From CAXXOK01 sp963675365 (GTDB lineage Bacteria > Bacillota > Clostridia > Christensenellales > Aristaeellaceae), in the NCBI GenBank assembly GCA_963675365.2, contig CAXXVA010000001.1:930001-994000 (forward strand): a DNA stretch of 64,000 nucleotides. Direction: 5' to 3'. The translations under genes were made by a program, and so were the position numbers. Below, piece after piece: positions 7,756-16,170 of this stretch (positions are counted from its first letter, which is position 1; every line of letters begins with the position of its first letter). Below the pieces are notes generated by a model. That model was not told the DNA's origin. It was given only the letters and a program-made list of their open reading frames with translations, and ran no database searches.

Positions 7756-9272
7756 ACGGCTTCATCCTCCCGCGTGGTTTCCCCGGCGATAATGGCCAGG
7801 ATATCCGCCTGCGTGCAGCCGCCGGCGTCCACCTCGCCCGCTTTGGCGCGATCGCGCATGACGATGATGCGGTTGGAGCAGCGCAGGATTTCGTCGAGCT
7901 CCGACGAGATGAAAATCACCGATACGCCCTTTTCGCACATGTCCAGCATGATGCGCTGGATTTCGGCCTTCGCGCCCACGTCGATGCCGCGGGTGGGTTC
8001 GTCCATGATCATAATATCCGGCTGCGTGGCCATCCAGCGCGCGAGGATGACCTTTTGCTGATTGCCGCCGCTGAGCTCGCCCACCTTTTTATCCGCGTCG
8101 GGCGTGGCGATATTGAGCATTTTGATAAACCGGTCCGCGATCTCCTGCTGGATTTTCTGCGGAATCGGCTTTAAGAAGCCCTGCTTTGCCTGCAGCACCA
8201 GGATGATATTTTCCCGTATCGTCAGATCGGCGATAATGCCGTCGCGCTTGCGGTCCTCCGGGCAAAACGCCATTTTGCGGTTGATCGCGTCTATGGGCTC
8301 CTTAAAGTGCACCGCCTTGTCGCCAAGGTACAGCGTTCCGTGCGTTGGCGGCGTAACCCCGAAGAGCATCTGCGCCGTTTCGGTTCTGCCCGAGCCGAAC
8401 AGCCCCGCAAACCCCAGAAGCTCACCCGCCTGCATGCTGATGGAAACGTCGTGTACACTGCCCGTGATGCCAATATCCTCGCAGGAGAGGGTTTTCTCCG
8501 CGCCGGAATCGACCACCGGGCGTTTCAGATTAAAGATTTCATCCATATCCTTGCCGATCATCTGCGTGACCAGATCGATCTTGGAAATATTCCGCGTTTG
8601 GAATACCCCGACCAGCAAACCATTGCGCAGCACCGTAATGCGGTCGGAAATCGCAAACACCTGATCCAAAAAGTGGGTGATGAATATAATGCCCATGCCG
8701 GCCTGCTTGAGGTCGCGCATGACGGCAAAAAGCCTCTTCACTTCGTTGTCGTCCAGTGAGGAGGTCGGTTCGTCCAGAATTAAAATCTTGGCCTTGACGT
8801 CCACCGCGCGCGCAATGGAAACCATCTGCTGGATGCCGGTGGAGTAGGCCGCGAGCGGCTGTGTGACGTCGATGTGGATATTAAAGCGCTCCAGCAGTTC
8901 CTCCGCCCGCCGGTTGATGGTTTTCCAGTCGATGCGCTTATGCTTCATCGGCTGGCGGCCGACGAAGATATTTTCGGCAACCGTAAGGTTCGGGCACAGG
9001 TTGATTTCCTGATACACGGTGGAAATGCCCAGTTCCATCGCGTTTTGCGGCGAGGTCGGCGCGATTTGTTTATTTTCCATGGTAATCACGCCCCCGTCCA
9101 TGCGGTGCACGCCGGTCAGGCACTTGATCAGGGTCGATTTCCCCGCGCCGTTTTCTCCCAGCAGCGCGTGAATCTCGCCGGCGGCAAGTTCGAAATCCAC
9201 CTTGTCCAGGGCCTTCACGCCGGGAAACATAATCTCGATTCCCTTCATGGACAGCAGGAGCTCGTTGGACAT
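7752..9272 (-). CDS. ytfR: Sugar ABC transporter ATP-binding protein, YtfR type (double ATPase)
   Basis: A duplicated ABC ATPase of about 506 residues, as in RbsA/YtfR. The first half has Walker A GENGAGKSTL, a signature-like AAYSTGIQQMV and Walker B ILILDEPTSSL. The second half has a degenerate Walker A (FAGLFGSGRTE), signature ELSGGNQQKV and Walker B IMIMDEPTRGID. Asymmetric halves are normal for this family. Start 9272 is chosen at MSNELLLSMKG; the in-frame ATGs at 9284 and 9302 have no better ribosome site, and 9302 abuts a hairpin. It energises the two permeases downstream. Confidence 0.92.
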   Translation of the reverse strand: MSNELLLSMKGIEIMFPGVKALDKVDFELAAGEIHALLGENGAGKSTLIKCLTGVHRMDGGVITMENKQIAPTSPQNAMELGISTVYQEINLCPNLTVAENIFVGRQPMKHKRIDWKTINRRAEELLERFNIHIDVTQPLAAYSTGIQQMVSIARAVDVKAKILILDEPTSSLDDNEVKRLFAVMRDLKQAGMGIIFITHFLDQVFAISDRITVLRNGLLVGVFQTRNISKIDLVTQMIGKDMDEIFNLKRPVVDSGAEKTLSCEDIGITGSVHDVSISMQAGELLGFAGLFGSGRTETAQMLFGVTPPTHGTLYLGDKAVHFKEPIDAINRKMAFCPEDRKRDGIIADLTIRENIILVLQAKQGFLKPIPQKIQQEIADRFIKMLNIATPDADKKVGELSGGNQQKVILARWMATQPDIMIMDEPTRGIDVGAKAEIQRIMLDMCEKGVSVIFISSELDEILRCSNRIIVMRDRAKAGEVDAGGCTQADILAIIAGETTREDEAV

Positions 9273-9302
9273 GTAGGTCACCATCCTGTCTGGTTTAGAC
9301 AT

Positions 9303-9328
9303 GCGGGGTTGCCATACGGCAACCCCGC
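9303..9328 (-). other. Intercistronic stem-loop after the sugar-binding-protein gene
   Basis: A perfect hairpin with 11-bp arms (GCGGGGTTGCC and GGCAACCCCGC). It lies in the gap between the binding-protein and ATPase genes. On the coding (minus) strand no T-run follows, so it is more likely an mRNA 3'-end protector or attenuator that raises binding-protein level than a full terminator. Confidence 0.7.
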
Positions 9329-9354
9329 TTTTGTTAGCGTTTTTTAGGCAGGGC

Positions 9355-10347
9355 TTAGTACAGCCGCGAGTCGATGTACTCCGACGCCGCCAGGGACAGA
9401 TCGCCGTCGTCGGTGTAGGCGATGCCGCCGGTCATGTCGTACACATACTCGGTGGGGTGCACGACCTTGTCGAAGGTCTCACCGTTCTCAAGGCCGGTGA
9501 TGACTTCCACAACGCGGGAGCCCATCAGCGGGGTGCACTCGACAGTGCAGTTCATCTCGCCGTTGACGATGGCTTCAAACGCAAGCTTGATGGCGTCGCA
9601 GCCGACGATGATGATGTCTTTGCCGGGCTCAAGGCCGGCGGCCTTGATGGCTTCGATAGCGCCCAGCGCCATGTTGTCGTTCTCCGCCCACAGAACGTCG
9701 ATCTTGTCTACGCTCTTGAGCAGGGATTCCATAACGGCCTGGCCTTCGGCACCGGTGAAGTTACCGGTCTGGGAGGCGACCACATGGAAGTTGGGGTACT
9801 TGGCGATCTCTTCGTCAAAGCCCTTGGAACGGCCGACCTGCGCATCCGCGCCGGTGGTGCCTTCCAAACGGACGATGTTGATGTCTTCATCGCCGCGGCC
9901 GATGGATTTGTAATAGTTCACGATCCAGCGGGCTGCACGCGCGCCCTCTTCGGGGAAGTCGCCGCCGAAGTAGGTGGTGTACCAGTCGTCGTTTTCAAAC
10001 GCGGTCTCGGGGAAACGGTCGATGAGAACCAGCGGGATTTCGGCTTCCTGGACTTCCGCGAGGACTTCGTCCCAGCCGGTGGTCACGATGGCGGTGAACA
10101 CGATGTAGTCAACGCCCTGGGTGATGAAGTTGCGCAGGGCCTTCACCTGGTTTTCCTGTTTCTGCTGTGCGTCGTCGTACACCAGATCCCAGCCGGCGTT
10201 TTCAATGGCCGCGCATACGTCGTCGGTGTTGGCGGTACGCCAGTCAGACTCCTGGCCGATCTGCGAGAAGCCGACGGTCAGCGCCAGAGCGCTTGCCGAG
10301 GGCAGCAGCAGTGCCAAAGCTAAAAGAACTACGAGTAGCTTTTTCAT
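9355..10347 (-). CDS. ytfQ: Sugar ABC transporter substrate-binding protein, YtfQ type
   Basis: A 330-residue periplasmic-binding-protein of the ribose/galactofuranose group, exported by a signal peptide (hydrophobic core LLVVLLALALLLPSASALA). Family blocks are VGFSQIGQESDWRTANTDD, DAQQKQENQVKALRNFI, LVLIDRFPE, and the C-terminal GEMNCTVECTPLMGSRV. It captures the sugar for the YtfR/YtfT/YjfF complex. An AGGAGG site is 7 nt before the ATG. It is clearly paralogous to the lipoprotein encoded at 13586-14569, which sits with the sensor kinase. Confidence 0.92.
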   Translation of the reverse strand: MKKLLVVLLALALLLPSASALALTVGFSQIGQESDWRTANTDDVCAAIENAGWDLVYDDAQQKQENQVKALRNFITQGVDYIVFTAIVTTGWDEVLAEVQEAEIPLVLIDRFPETAFENDDWYTTYFGGDFPEEGARAARWIVNYYKSIGRGDEDINIVRLEGTTGADAQVGRSKGFDEEIAKYPNFHVVASQTGNFTGAEGQAVMESLLKSVDKIDVLWAENDNMALGAIEAIKAAGLEPGKDIIIVGCDAIKLAFEAIVNGEMNCTVECTPLMGSRVVEVITGLENGETFDKVVHPTEYVYDMTGGIAYTDDGDLSLAASEYIDSRLY

Positions 10348-10386
10348 AGGGTTGCCTCCTCTTATTTTTGTGGGGCGATCATACTC

Positions 10387-10432
10387 CCCCGCTTTATAGG
10401 ATCATTATAGCGGGGCGGCCGCCTATTAAAAG
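10387..10432 (-). promoter_or_regulatory. Probable activator-dependent promoter of the importer, with inverted repeat over the -10 box
   Basis: On the minus strand a perfect TATAAT (10404-10409) has only a poor -35 at 17 bp (CTTTTA, 10427-10432), as expected for promoters needing an AraC-type activator. An inverted repeat with outer arms CCCCGC/GCGGGG spans 10387-10415 and covers the -10 box. Two ACGAA direct repeats about 10 bp apart lie just upstream. Control by the adjacent response regulator is inferred. Confidence 0.5.
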
Positions 10433-10533
10433 CTACGCCTTTCGTAAATTCGTTCAGTATTTTATGAAGTTGCGCGCCTCCCGTTTCCACCTCGTTTCAT
10501 TGTAAGACTATTTTCCGATAAAGGGGGAATATT

Positions 10534-12126
10534 TTATGCCGGCGCGGATTTACGGAAGTCCCGGGGGGACATTTCCGTATACTTTTTAAACAGATAGCTG
10601 AAATAATGCGGATCGTTATAGCCGATGGCCGCGGCGACGTCGGAGGTGCGCATCTGCTTGTCGCGCAGCAGCTCCTTGGCCTTTTCGATGCGAAGCGTCG
10701 TGATGTATTCGGTAAAGGTTAGGCCCGTTTCCTGCGAAAATACCGTGCAGAAATGGTTGTTGGAAAGCGCCACCTCGCCCGCCACCTGCCGCAGGGTCAG
10801 CTCGGGATTGGTAAAGTGCTTGCCGATATAGGCCTTGGCCTTGCGCAGCACCATGCCGTAGCGCGCCGAGCCCTGCTCGTCGCGGAATTCCAGCGCCTTG
10901 GAGATCACCTCGCGCGCCAGGGCAAAGGTTTCTTCCACATTGGTGGCAACGGCGTTCTTGTCCTCGTTTTCAAACGCGGCGGGGATGACCTCCTTTGGCA
11001 CGCCGCCCAGGTCGCGCACGATGCGGCTTGCGACCAGGACGATATCCACGAACAGGTAGTTGATCATCAGCTTGCTTTTGGCCGCGGTGGGGCCCATTTC
11101 GGCCAGGCATTCGGCCAGCACGCCGTCCACGTCGGCAAGGCTGGCGTGGCGGAGACGCTCGTAAATCCTGGGCATCTTCACATCCATCAGCTGAAGGCTT
11201 TCGGCGGGCGCGATATCCAGCATCCCGAGGATCCGGCGGTCCCGGTTGCCTTCCTCCGACGCGGTCATCTTCGACAAAAGCTCTCCCGCGTCCCGGTAGG
11301 AGGCGGGGACGTCTTTGAGGGTTTTGACCGTGGTTCCGATGGTGAGCAGGGGCTTAAGCGCCGTATTGCGCTCGATATCGTAGCGCAGCGACTGCGCGAG
11401 CCCGTAGGTGCGCTCCTCCACGTCGGCGTCGTCGTCCCCCATGACCAGCAGGACAAAGCGGCCCAACAGCCGGCACATGTACACCGCGCCGCCGGAGTTA
11501 TTCACCAGGCGCAGGATTACGCTTTCGGCCGAGCGCAGGTCCTCGGCGGAGACGGTTTCGCTGCCCGGATCCACGACCATGACCAGATAACGATTGGCGG
11601 TGACGCCCGCGTGCAGCGCCCGCGCGCGCTCGACGATCTCCTCCTGCGGGATGCCCGACAATAGATCGCTTAAAAGCTTTTGCTTAAGCAGCTCGCTAGA
11701 GGACGCAAGCTGGTCGCGGTACATGCGCAGGTTCGCCTGCTTGAGCTTTTCGTTGCGGATCTCCTCGCCGATGCGGAAAAGGACCTGCTTTAATTCCTGC
11801 ACGCTGACGGGTTTTAACAGGTATTCCCGCACGCCGATGGAGATAGCCTCCCTGGCGTAGGCAAAATCGTCATACCCGGAGATGATAATAATGTACATCC
11901 ACGGCATGATCGCCTTGAGCGCGCGGCAAAGCTCCAGCCCGTCCATAAACGGCATGCGGATATCGGTGATGAGGATATCGGGCTTGATATCCTGCACCAT
12001 CGCAAGCGCCATCTCGCCGTCCGGCGCTTCGCCCAGGAGGGAAAACTCCGTCTCTTCCCAGGGGAAGTTATTGCGGATGCCCTCGCGGACTACGATCTCG
12101 TCGTCAGCCAGAAACACCTTGAACAT
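10534..12126 (-). CDS. YesN-type response regulator with AraC DNA-binding domain
   Basis: About 530 residues. The N-terminal receiver domain has the acidic pair (LADDE), the phospho-acceptor Asp in ILITDIRMPFMDG, and the conserved Lys in LLKPVS. A long central region of roughly 280 residues is of unknown fold. The C-terminus is an AraC/XylS double helix-turn-helix (LRQVAGEVALSNNHFCTVF, then SDVAAAIGYNDPHYFSYLFKK). Start 12126 follows a GGAGGGG site by 8 nt. It overlaps the 3' end of the sensor kinase gene by 23 bp. Likely target: the importer promoter at about 10.4 kb. Confidence 0.93.
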   Translation of the reverse strand: MFKVFLADDEIVVREGIRNNFPWEETEFSLLGEAPDGEMALAMVQDIKPDILITDIRMPFMDGLELCRALKAIMPWMYIIIISGYDDFAYAREAISIGVREYLLKPVSVQELKQVLFRIGEEIRNEKLKQANLRMYRDQLASSSELLKQKLLSDLLSGIPQEEIVERARALHAGVTANRYLVMVVDPGSETVSAEDLRSAESVILRLVNNSGGAVYMCRLLGRFVLLVMGDDDADVEERTYGLAQSLRYDIERNTALKPLLTIGTTVKTLKDVPASYRDAGELLSKMTASEEGNRDRRILGMLDIAPAESLQLMDVKMPRIYERLRHASLADVDGVLAECLAEMGPTAAKSKLMINYLFVDIVLVASRIVRDLGGVPKEVIPAAFENEDKNAVATNVEETFALAREVISKALEFRDEQGSARYGMVLRKAKAYIGKHFTNPELTLRQVAGEVALSNNHFCTVFSQETGLTFTEYITTLRIEKAKELLRDKQMRTSDVAAAIGYNDPHYFSYLFKKYTEMSPRDFRKSAPA

Positions 12127-13582
12127 TGTTGCCCCTCCCAAACGGTACGCGCAGCCTGACCGTTGTACCGGTTGCGTCGCTTTCGATCTGCAGGCCCTCC
12201 TGCTGGCTGTAATACAACTGAATGCGCTTGTTGACGTTAAGCAGGCCGAAGAACGGCTGATCCATCGGCGCCGAGGCCTCCGACATGAGGCTTTCCTGGA
12301 CCAGCTTTAGGCGCTCGGGCGTCATGCCCGCGCCGTTGTCGGCCACGGTCAGCTCCATCCATCCGTCCTTCTCCCGGCCGATGACGCGCACCATGCCCTT
12401 GCCCCGGCGGTGCTTGATGCCGTGATAAATCGCGTTTTCCACCAGCGGCTGAATCAGCAGTTTCAAGATCTCCTTCTGGTACAGCTCCTTGGGGATGTCG
12501 ATCTCGTAATCGAGGATATCGCGGTAGCGGATCTTCTGGATGGTCAGATAGCCCTGCAGGTGCTTCACCTCGTCGGCCAGCGGTATCCAGTCCCGCCCCT
12601 GGGACAGCGAAATGCGGAAAAAGTCGCTCATCGCCTCGGTGACGTGGATCACCTCTTCGGTGCGCCCGGCTTCGGCCAGCCATACGATGGCGTCCAGCGT
12701 GTTATAGAGAAAATGCGGGGTGATCTGCGCCTGCAACGTGCGCAGCTCGCTGCGCTTGAGGTTTTCCTGCTCGCGGCGGTTTTCGTCCATGAGCTGCTGC
12801 AGCTTGGCCGCCATGATGTTCAGGCTTTCGGTCAGCCCCTGCAGCTCGGTGACGTTTGGGTGCTGCACGCGCGCCCGCAGATCGCCCTCGGCAATGGAGG
12901 CGGCCATGCGCTCCAGCAGCACGATCGGCTCGCGGACGGCCCTGGACAGCGACCGCTGCGCCAGGATGGCAAAGGCAACCGTGACCGCAAGCAATATGCC
13001 GATCAGCAGAAGCACCAGCGACAGCCGCTGCTGCAGAAGCTGGCTGGTGTAGGTGGCGGCGTTGATTTCAACGGTGATATATTTTTCCAGCATATCGCCG
13101 ACCAGAGCGGCAACGCTGCGCACCTCCTCCAGCAGCGCTTCGTTGTCCGACACCGACGATCCGCTTGCCATCTGCTCGCCCATGCGGTCGATATAGGTCC
13201 TGAGCGTATCCATGGTGCGGCGCGCGACCGTCAGCTCCACCGAGCCGCCGCCCGTGGCCGTTTTGGTCAGGGATTCAAGCGTCTGGTTCACTTCGTCCAT
13301 CAGCTCGTACTGCGTACCGTCCGTAAAATCGGTCCGGCCCGCGACGATGCTGAACATTTCGTCGGGAATTTCGGAGCTGACCAGCGGCTTGATGGAGGCG
13401 ACCCGGTCCACCTGCATGATGGCCTGATGGTAGGAGTTTGCGTAGCTGTTCATCATCACGATGCTCGACACCGCCGGAATCAGCATCAGGATCATGATGA
13501 CGATGAAGCTGAACTGGATGCGGTTGGCCAGGCTGTTGCCGATGCGCAGGCGCTGGAACCAGTTGTGAAAAATGGACGTCAT
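12104..13582 (-). CDS. YesM-type sensor histidine kinase
   Basis: 492 residues: a first membrane helix near residues 23-45, an extracellular region, a second helix near 188-207, HAMP, then a His_kinase domain. The phosphorylated His is in QITPHFLYNTLDAIVWL, with the N-box LVENAIYHGIKH and ATP lid DNGAGM. It starts 3 nt after the lipoprotein binding-protein gene and overlaps the response regulator gene. That gives an SBP-kinase-regulator trio resembling the XylFII-LytS-YesN xylose-sensing system described in Clostridium beijerinckii. The extracellular domain would be the contact site for the binding protein. Confidence 0.93.
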   Translation of the reverse strand: MTSIFHNWFQRLRIGNSLANRIQFSFIVIMILMLIPAVSSIVMMNSYANSYHQAIMQVDRVASIKPLVSSEIPDEMFSIVAGRTDFTDGTQYELMDEVNQTLESLTKTATGGGSVELTVARRTMDTLRTYIDRMGEQMASGSSVSDNEALLEEVRSVAALVGDMLEKYITVEINAATYTSQLLQQRLSLVLLLIGILLAVTVAFAILAQRSLSRAVREPIVLLERMAASIAEGDLRARVQHPNVTELQGLTESLNIMAAKLQQLMDENRREQENLKRSELRTLQAQITPHFLYNTLDAIVWLAEAGRTEEVIHVTEAMSDFFRISLSQGRDWIPLADEVKHLQGYLTIQKIRYRDILDYEIDIPKELYQKEILKLLIQPLVENAIYHGIKHRRGKGMVRVIGREKDGWMELTVADNGAGMTPERLKLVQESLMSEASAPMDQPFFGLLNVNKRIQLYYSQQEGLQIESDATGTTVRLRVPFGRGNNVQGVSG

Positions 13583-13585
13583 ACG

Positions 13586-14569
13586 CTAATATCCTCTTGG
13601 CGCCAGCGCGTCCAGGTCGTCGTCGAACTCGGAAAACGTGCGCTCCACAGAATAGGTATCGCGCGGGATGCTTTCGCCCGCCGCCAGCTTCTGCGCCAGT
13701 TCCATGATGATATCGCCGATCAGCGGCGTGCATTCGACCACGCAGTTGATCTTGCCTTCCTTGAGCAGGTCGATGGCTTCCTGCTCGCCGTCCACGGTGA
13801 TGATGATAATATCCTGTCCGGGTATCAGCCCCGCTTCCTCAATGGCCTCGATCGCGCCGAAGGTCATGGCGTCGTTGTGGGAATAGAGGACGTCGATATC
13901 GTCGTAGTGCTTCAGCAGCGCCTGCATGCATTCCTTGCCCTTGGAGCGCAGAAAATCGCCGGAGATGCTTTCCAGAATCGTAAACCGGCCGTCACCCTCC
14001 AAAACCTCGCGGAAGCCCGAAGCCCGCTGCCGCATGGGAGTGGAATCGATCGTGCCGGAGATCTCCACGATGTTGACATGCTCCATCCCCTGCGTTTTTT
14101 CCAGCAGGAACCGCCCGGCGTTCATGCCCTCTTCCTCAAAATCCGAGCCGATAAAGCCGGCGTAGAGGCTTTCGTCCTGGGTAATGATGCGCCTGTCGGA
14201 GATCAGTACGGGGATCCCCGCGGCCTTTGCTTCCATCAGCACGTTGTCCCAGCCGTCTTCCACGATGGGCGCAAAGGCGATCACGTCCACCTGATAGGCG
14301 ATGAATGAACGGATGGCGTTGATCTGGTTCTCCTGCTTCTGCTCGGCGTTTTCAAACATCAGCTGCACGCCGGCGCGCTTGGCGGCCTCCTGGACGTCCT
14401 TGGTGTTGCCAAGCCGCCAGCCGCTTTCGGACCCGAGCTGCGAAAAGCCCAGCAGCACGCCCGCGTCCTTGGACGGCTCCGCAGCCTCCTGTTGATTGGT
14501 GCAGCCCGCAAGCAGGAAAGCGCAGAAAACAACTGCCAGGGCAGACAGCAAAAGCTTACGATTGCTCAC
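13586..14569 (-). CDS. Lipoprotein sugar-binding protein, likely sensor component
   Basis: About 327 residues. The GTG start at 14569 has GGAG/AGAGGA 9-12 nt upstream and puts the hydrophobic signal segment at the N-terminus; an ATG at 14629 would add an implausible basic extension. The lipobox is FLLAGC. The mature part parallels the YtfQ-type protein (GFSQLGSESGWRLGNTKD, AEQKQENQINAIRSFI, CVVECTPLIGDI) but is lipid-anchored and lies first in the sensor operon. I infer that it hands ligand status to the adjacent kinase. A role as a second transport binding protein is the alternative. Confidence 0.88.
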   Translation of the reverse strand: MSNRKLLLSALAVVFCAFLLAGCTNQQEAAEPSKDAGVLLGFSQLGSESGWRLGNTKDVQEAAKRAGVQLMFENAEQKQENQINAIRSFIAYQVDVIAFAPIVEDGWDNVLMEAKAAGIPVLISDRRIITQDESLYAGFIGSDFEEEGMNAGRFLLEKTQGMEHVNIVEISGTIDSTPMRQRASGFREVLEGDGRFTILESISGDFLRSKGKECMQALLKHYDDIDVLYSHNDAMTFGAIEAIEEAGLIPGQDIIIITVDGEQEAIDLLKEGKINCVVECTPLIGDIIMELAQKLAAGESIPRDTYSVERTFSEFDDDLDALAPRGY

Positions 14570-14629
14570 GATCGTTCTTCCTCTCCGGTTGCGAATGCGC
14601 GGCGTCAAAACAGCGCGCGCTTTTTTCAC

Positions 14630-14658
14630 AGCATACTGTATTTTATGTAAGATTTCAA
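14630..14658 (-). promoter_or_regulatory. Promoter of the sensor operon
   Basis: TTGAAA (14653-14658), 17 bp, TATGCT (14630-14635) on the minus strand, about 60 nt before the GTG start of the lipoprotein gene. Confidence 0.6.
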
Positions 14659-14710
14659 TATAAGGAGTTGTCGTCTCCGTACATTACTTTTTATGAAATT
14701 CTCTTTAGCT

Positions 14711-16021
14711 TTAAAATGCTTTTTTGTTTAACTCATTTTTCAATTCTACTAATCCATTATAGATTTCATCATATGTTATTAATTCTATGTTCTTAAAAGA
14801 CTGTCTTTGCATCTGGAAGTCGTTATACTTATTTTCATTCTCAATAATGCTTTTTACTTGTCCGATAATTAACTTCGCCTTAGGTCTTATTATACTTAGT
14901 TCTATGCATTTCTGCGTTATTCCATATTTTTTTGAAATCTTCTTTCGTATAAGCTTATACATTTCATTGCTGTTATACTCTAAACGCATCAAATACTTCT
15001 CAAGTTGCGTACATGCCTTTGTGCAGTCACTTTTAAGATAATAATTATTTCTATTCGTAATAGACGACATCAACTTAACAGATGGTGTTTTTAATTCAAT
15101 TAGCTCTATATTGTTATACATGTCAACTGCGATAAAATCAACCGGTCGTGAATTCGCTTCAGTGTCCTTAAAGTTGAATATCGTGTCAATCTCTCGAATA
15201 ATGTATTTATAGTTGGGGTAAATTGTTGTAAAAGTATCTTCGAAGAACTTCTGCCATTTAATCTCGTCAGAAGGGTAGTTTCTTAAGTTTTTCTTATACT
15301 CCTCTATAATCCAATTAAGTCTATATGAATCAAACTTTTTAAAGACCAATTCATTAACTAAACCTAGCTCATTGGCTTTATCATATAGATTGAACATGAT
15401 ATTAAAAAGTTCTCTTTTATCTATGTTTTCTAAATATCTATAAACGAATGTTTGTAGCGTTCTTTTTGACATGATCGGTGTGAATGAACTATCAATGGCG
15501 AATATTTTTTTATTCAATATTTCATTTAATCGTGACTCTCCCTCATATTTACTATTAACTTTATGCGTATTTGTGATATAGCTGTGTAAATCCCTGAAAT
15601 GATTATAATCCTCTAAAGAAAGGAAAAGCTTGATATTTTTTCTACCAGTTATTCTGCTTTTTGAATTCTTATGACAATCTATTGCGAAATATTTTAATCC
15701 TTCTATATCGTTCAATATCTGCCCTAAAAAGGTCCCAAACCCTCTCACAAAACTACCAGTTTTTCTATATATCCCATAAAAACCTGAAAGTGACTTCTTG
15801 TTTAAAATATCATATGTTTTAACTGGATAAGTTTCGCTTAAGGACACAGTAATGATCTTTTCTTCGATATCTATTTTGTATGCTAAGGTTTCATCATTGT
15901 TTTTTGGCCCTTCTAGCAACTCAAATTCCTCTCCACGAGATTCATCCATGAACTCTTTTCGATAATAGTACTTTATACCACTATCAGCATATTCTCTAAC
16001 ATATGGATCAGGCCTTTGCAT
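14711..16021 (-). CDS. sduA: Shedu-type anti-phage nuclease (SduA, DUF4263)
   Basis: A 436-residue protein. The C-terminal half matches the Shedu/DUF4263 nuclease pattern: EIKWQKFFEDTF (about 253-264), PVDFIAVD with Asp295, IELIELKTP with Glu309 and Lys311, TQLEKYL with Gln339 and Tyr342, RPKAKLIIGQ (379-388) and ELITYDEI (413-420). Asp, Glu-x-Lys and Gln form the PD-(D/E)XK catalytic set. The first 240 residues form the variable N-terminal region that in this family is thought to sense infection or regulate the nuclease. Shedu works as a single-gene defence system. The gene is far more AT-rich than both neighbours, with a sharp base-composition border, so recent transfer is likely. An AGGAG site precedes the ATG. 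Confidence 0.82.
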   Translation of the reverse strand: MQRPDPYVREYADSGIKYYYRKEFMDESRGEEFELLEGPKNNDETLAYKIDIEEKIITVSLSETYPVKTYDILNKKSLSGFYGIYRKTGSFVRGFGTFLGQILNDIEGLKYFAIDCHKNSKSRITGRKNIKLFLSLEDYNHFRDLHSYITNTHKVNSKYEGESRLNEILNKKIFAIDSSFTPIMSKRTLQTFVYRYLENIDKRELFNIMFNLYDKANELGLVNELVFKKFDSYRLNWIIEEYKKNLRNYPSDEIKWQKFFEDTFTTIYPNYKYIIREIDTIFNFKDTEANSRPVDFIAVDMYNNIELIELKTPSVKLMSSITNRNNYYLKSDCTKACTQLEKYLMRLEYNSNEMYKLIRKKISKKYGITQKCIELSIIRPKAKLIIGQVKSIIENENKYNDFQMQRQSFKNIELITYDEIYNGLVELKNELNKKAF

Positions 16022-16170
16022 TTTTCTTCTCCTAAAATCAAATAAACAAATAAGAATGAGACTATAATGTTATTGTGAATATTTTCTAAGCCTTTTTGGG
16101 TTTCCGGATAATGGTTATTGTGTTGGAATGCTACTTATGGTTTTATTATATATCTATCAATAGATTTTTT

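Noticed and set aside
14630..16170. Insertion sequence or integron carrying the Shedu gene
   Set aside because: No transposase, terminal inverted repeats or target-site duplication was found at the AT-rich borders by eye.
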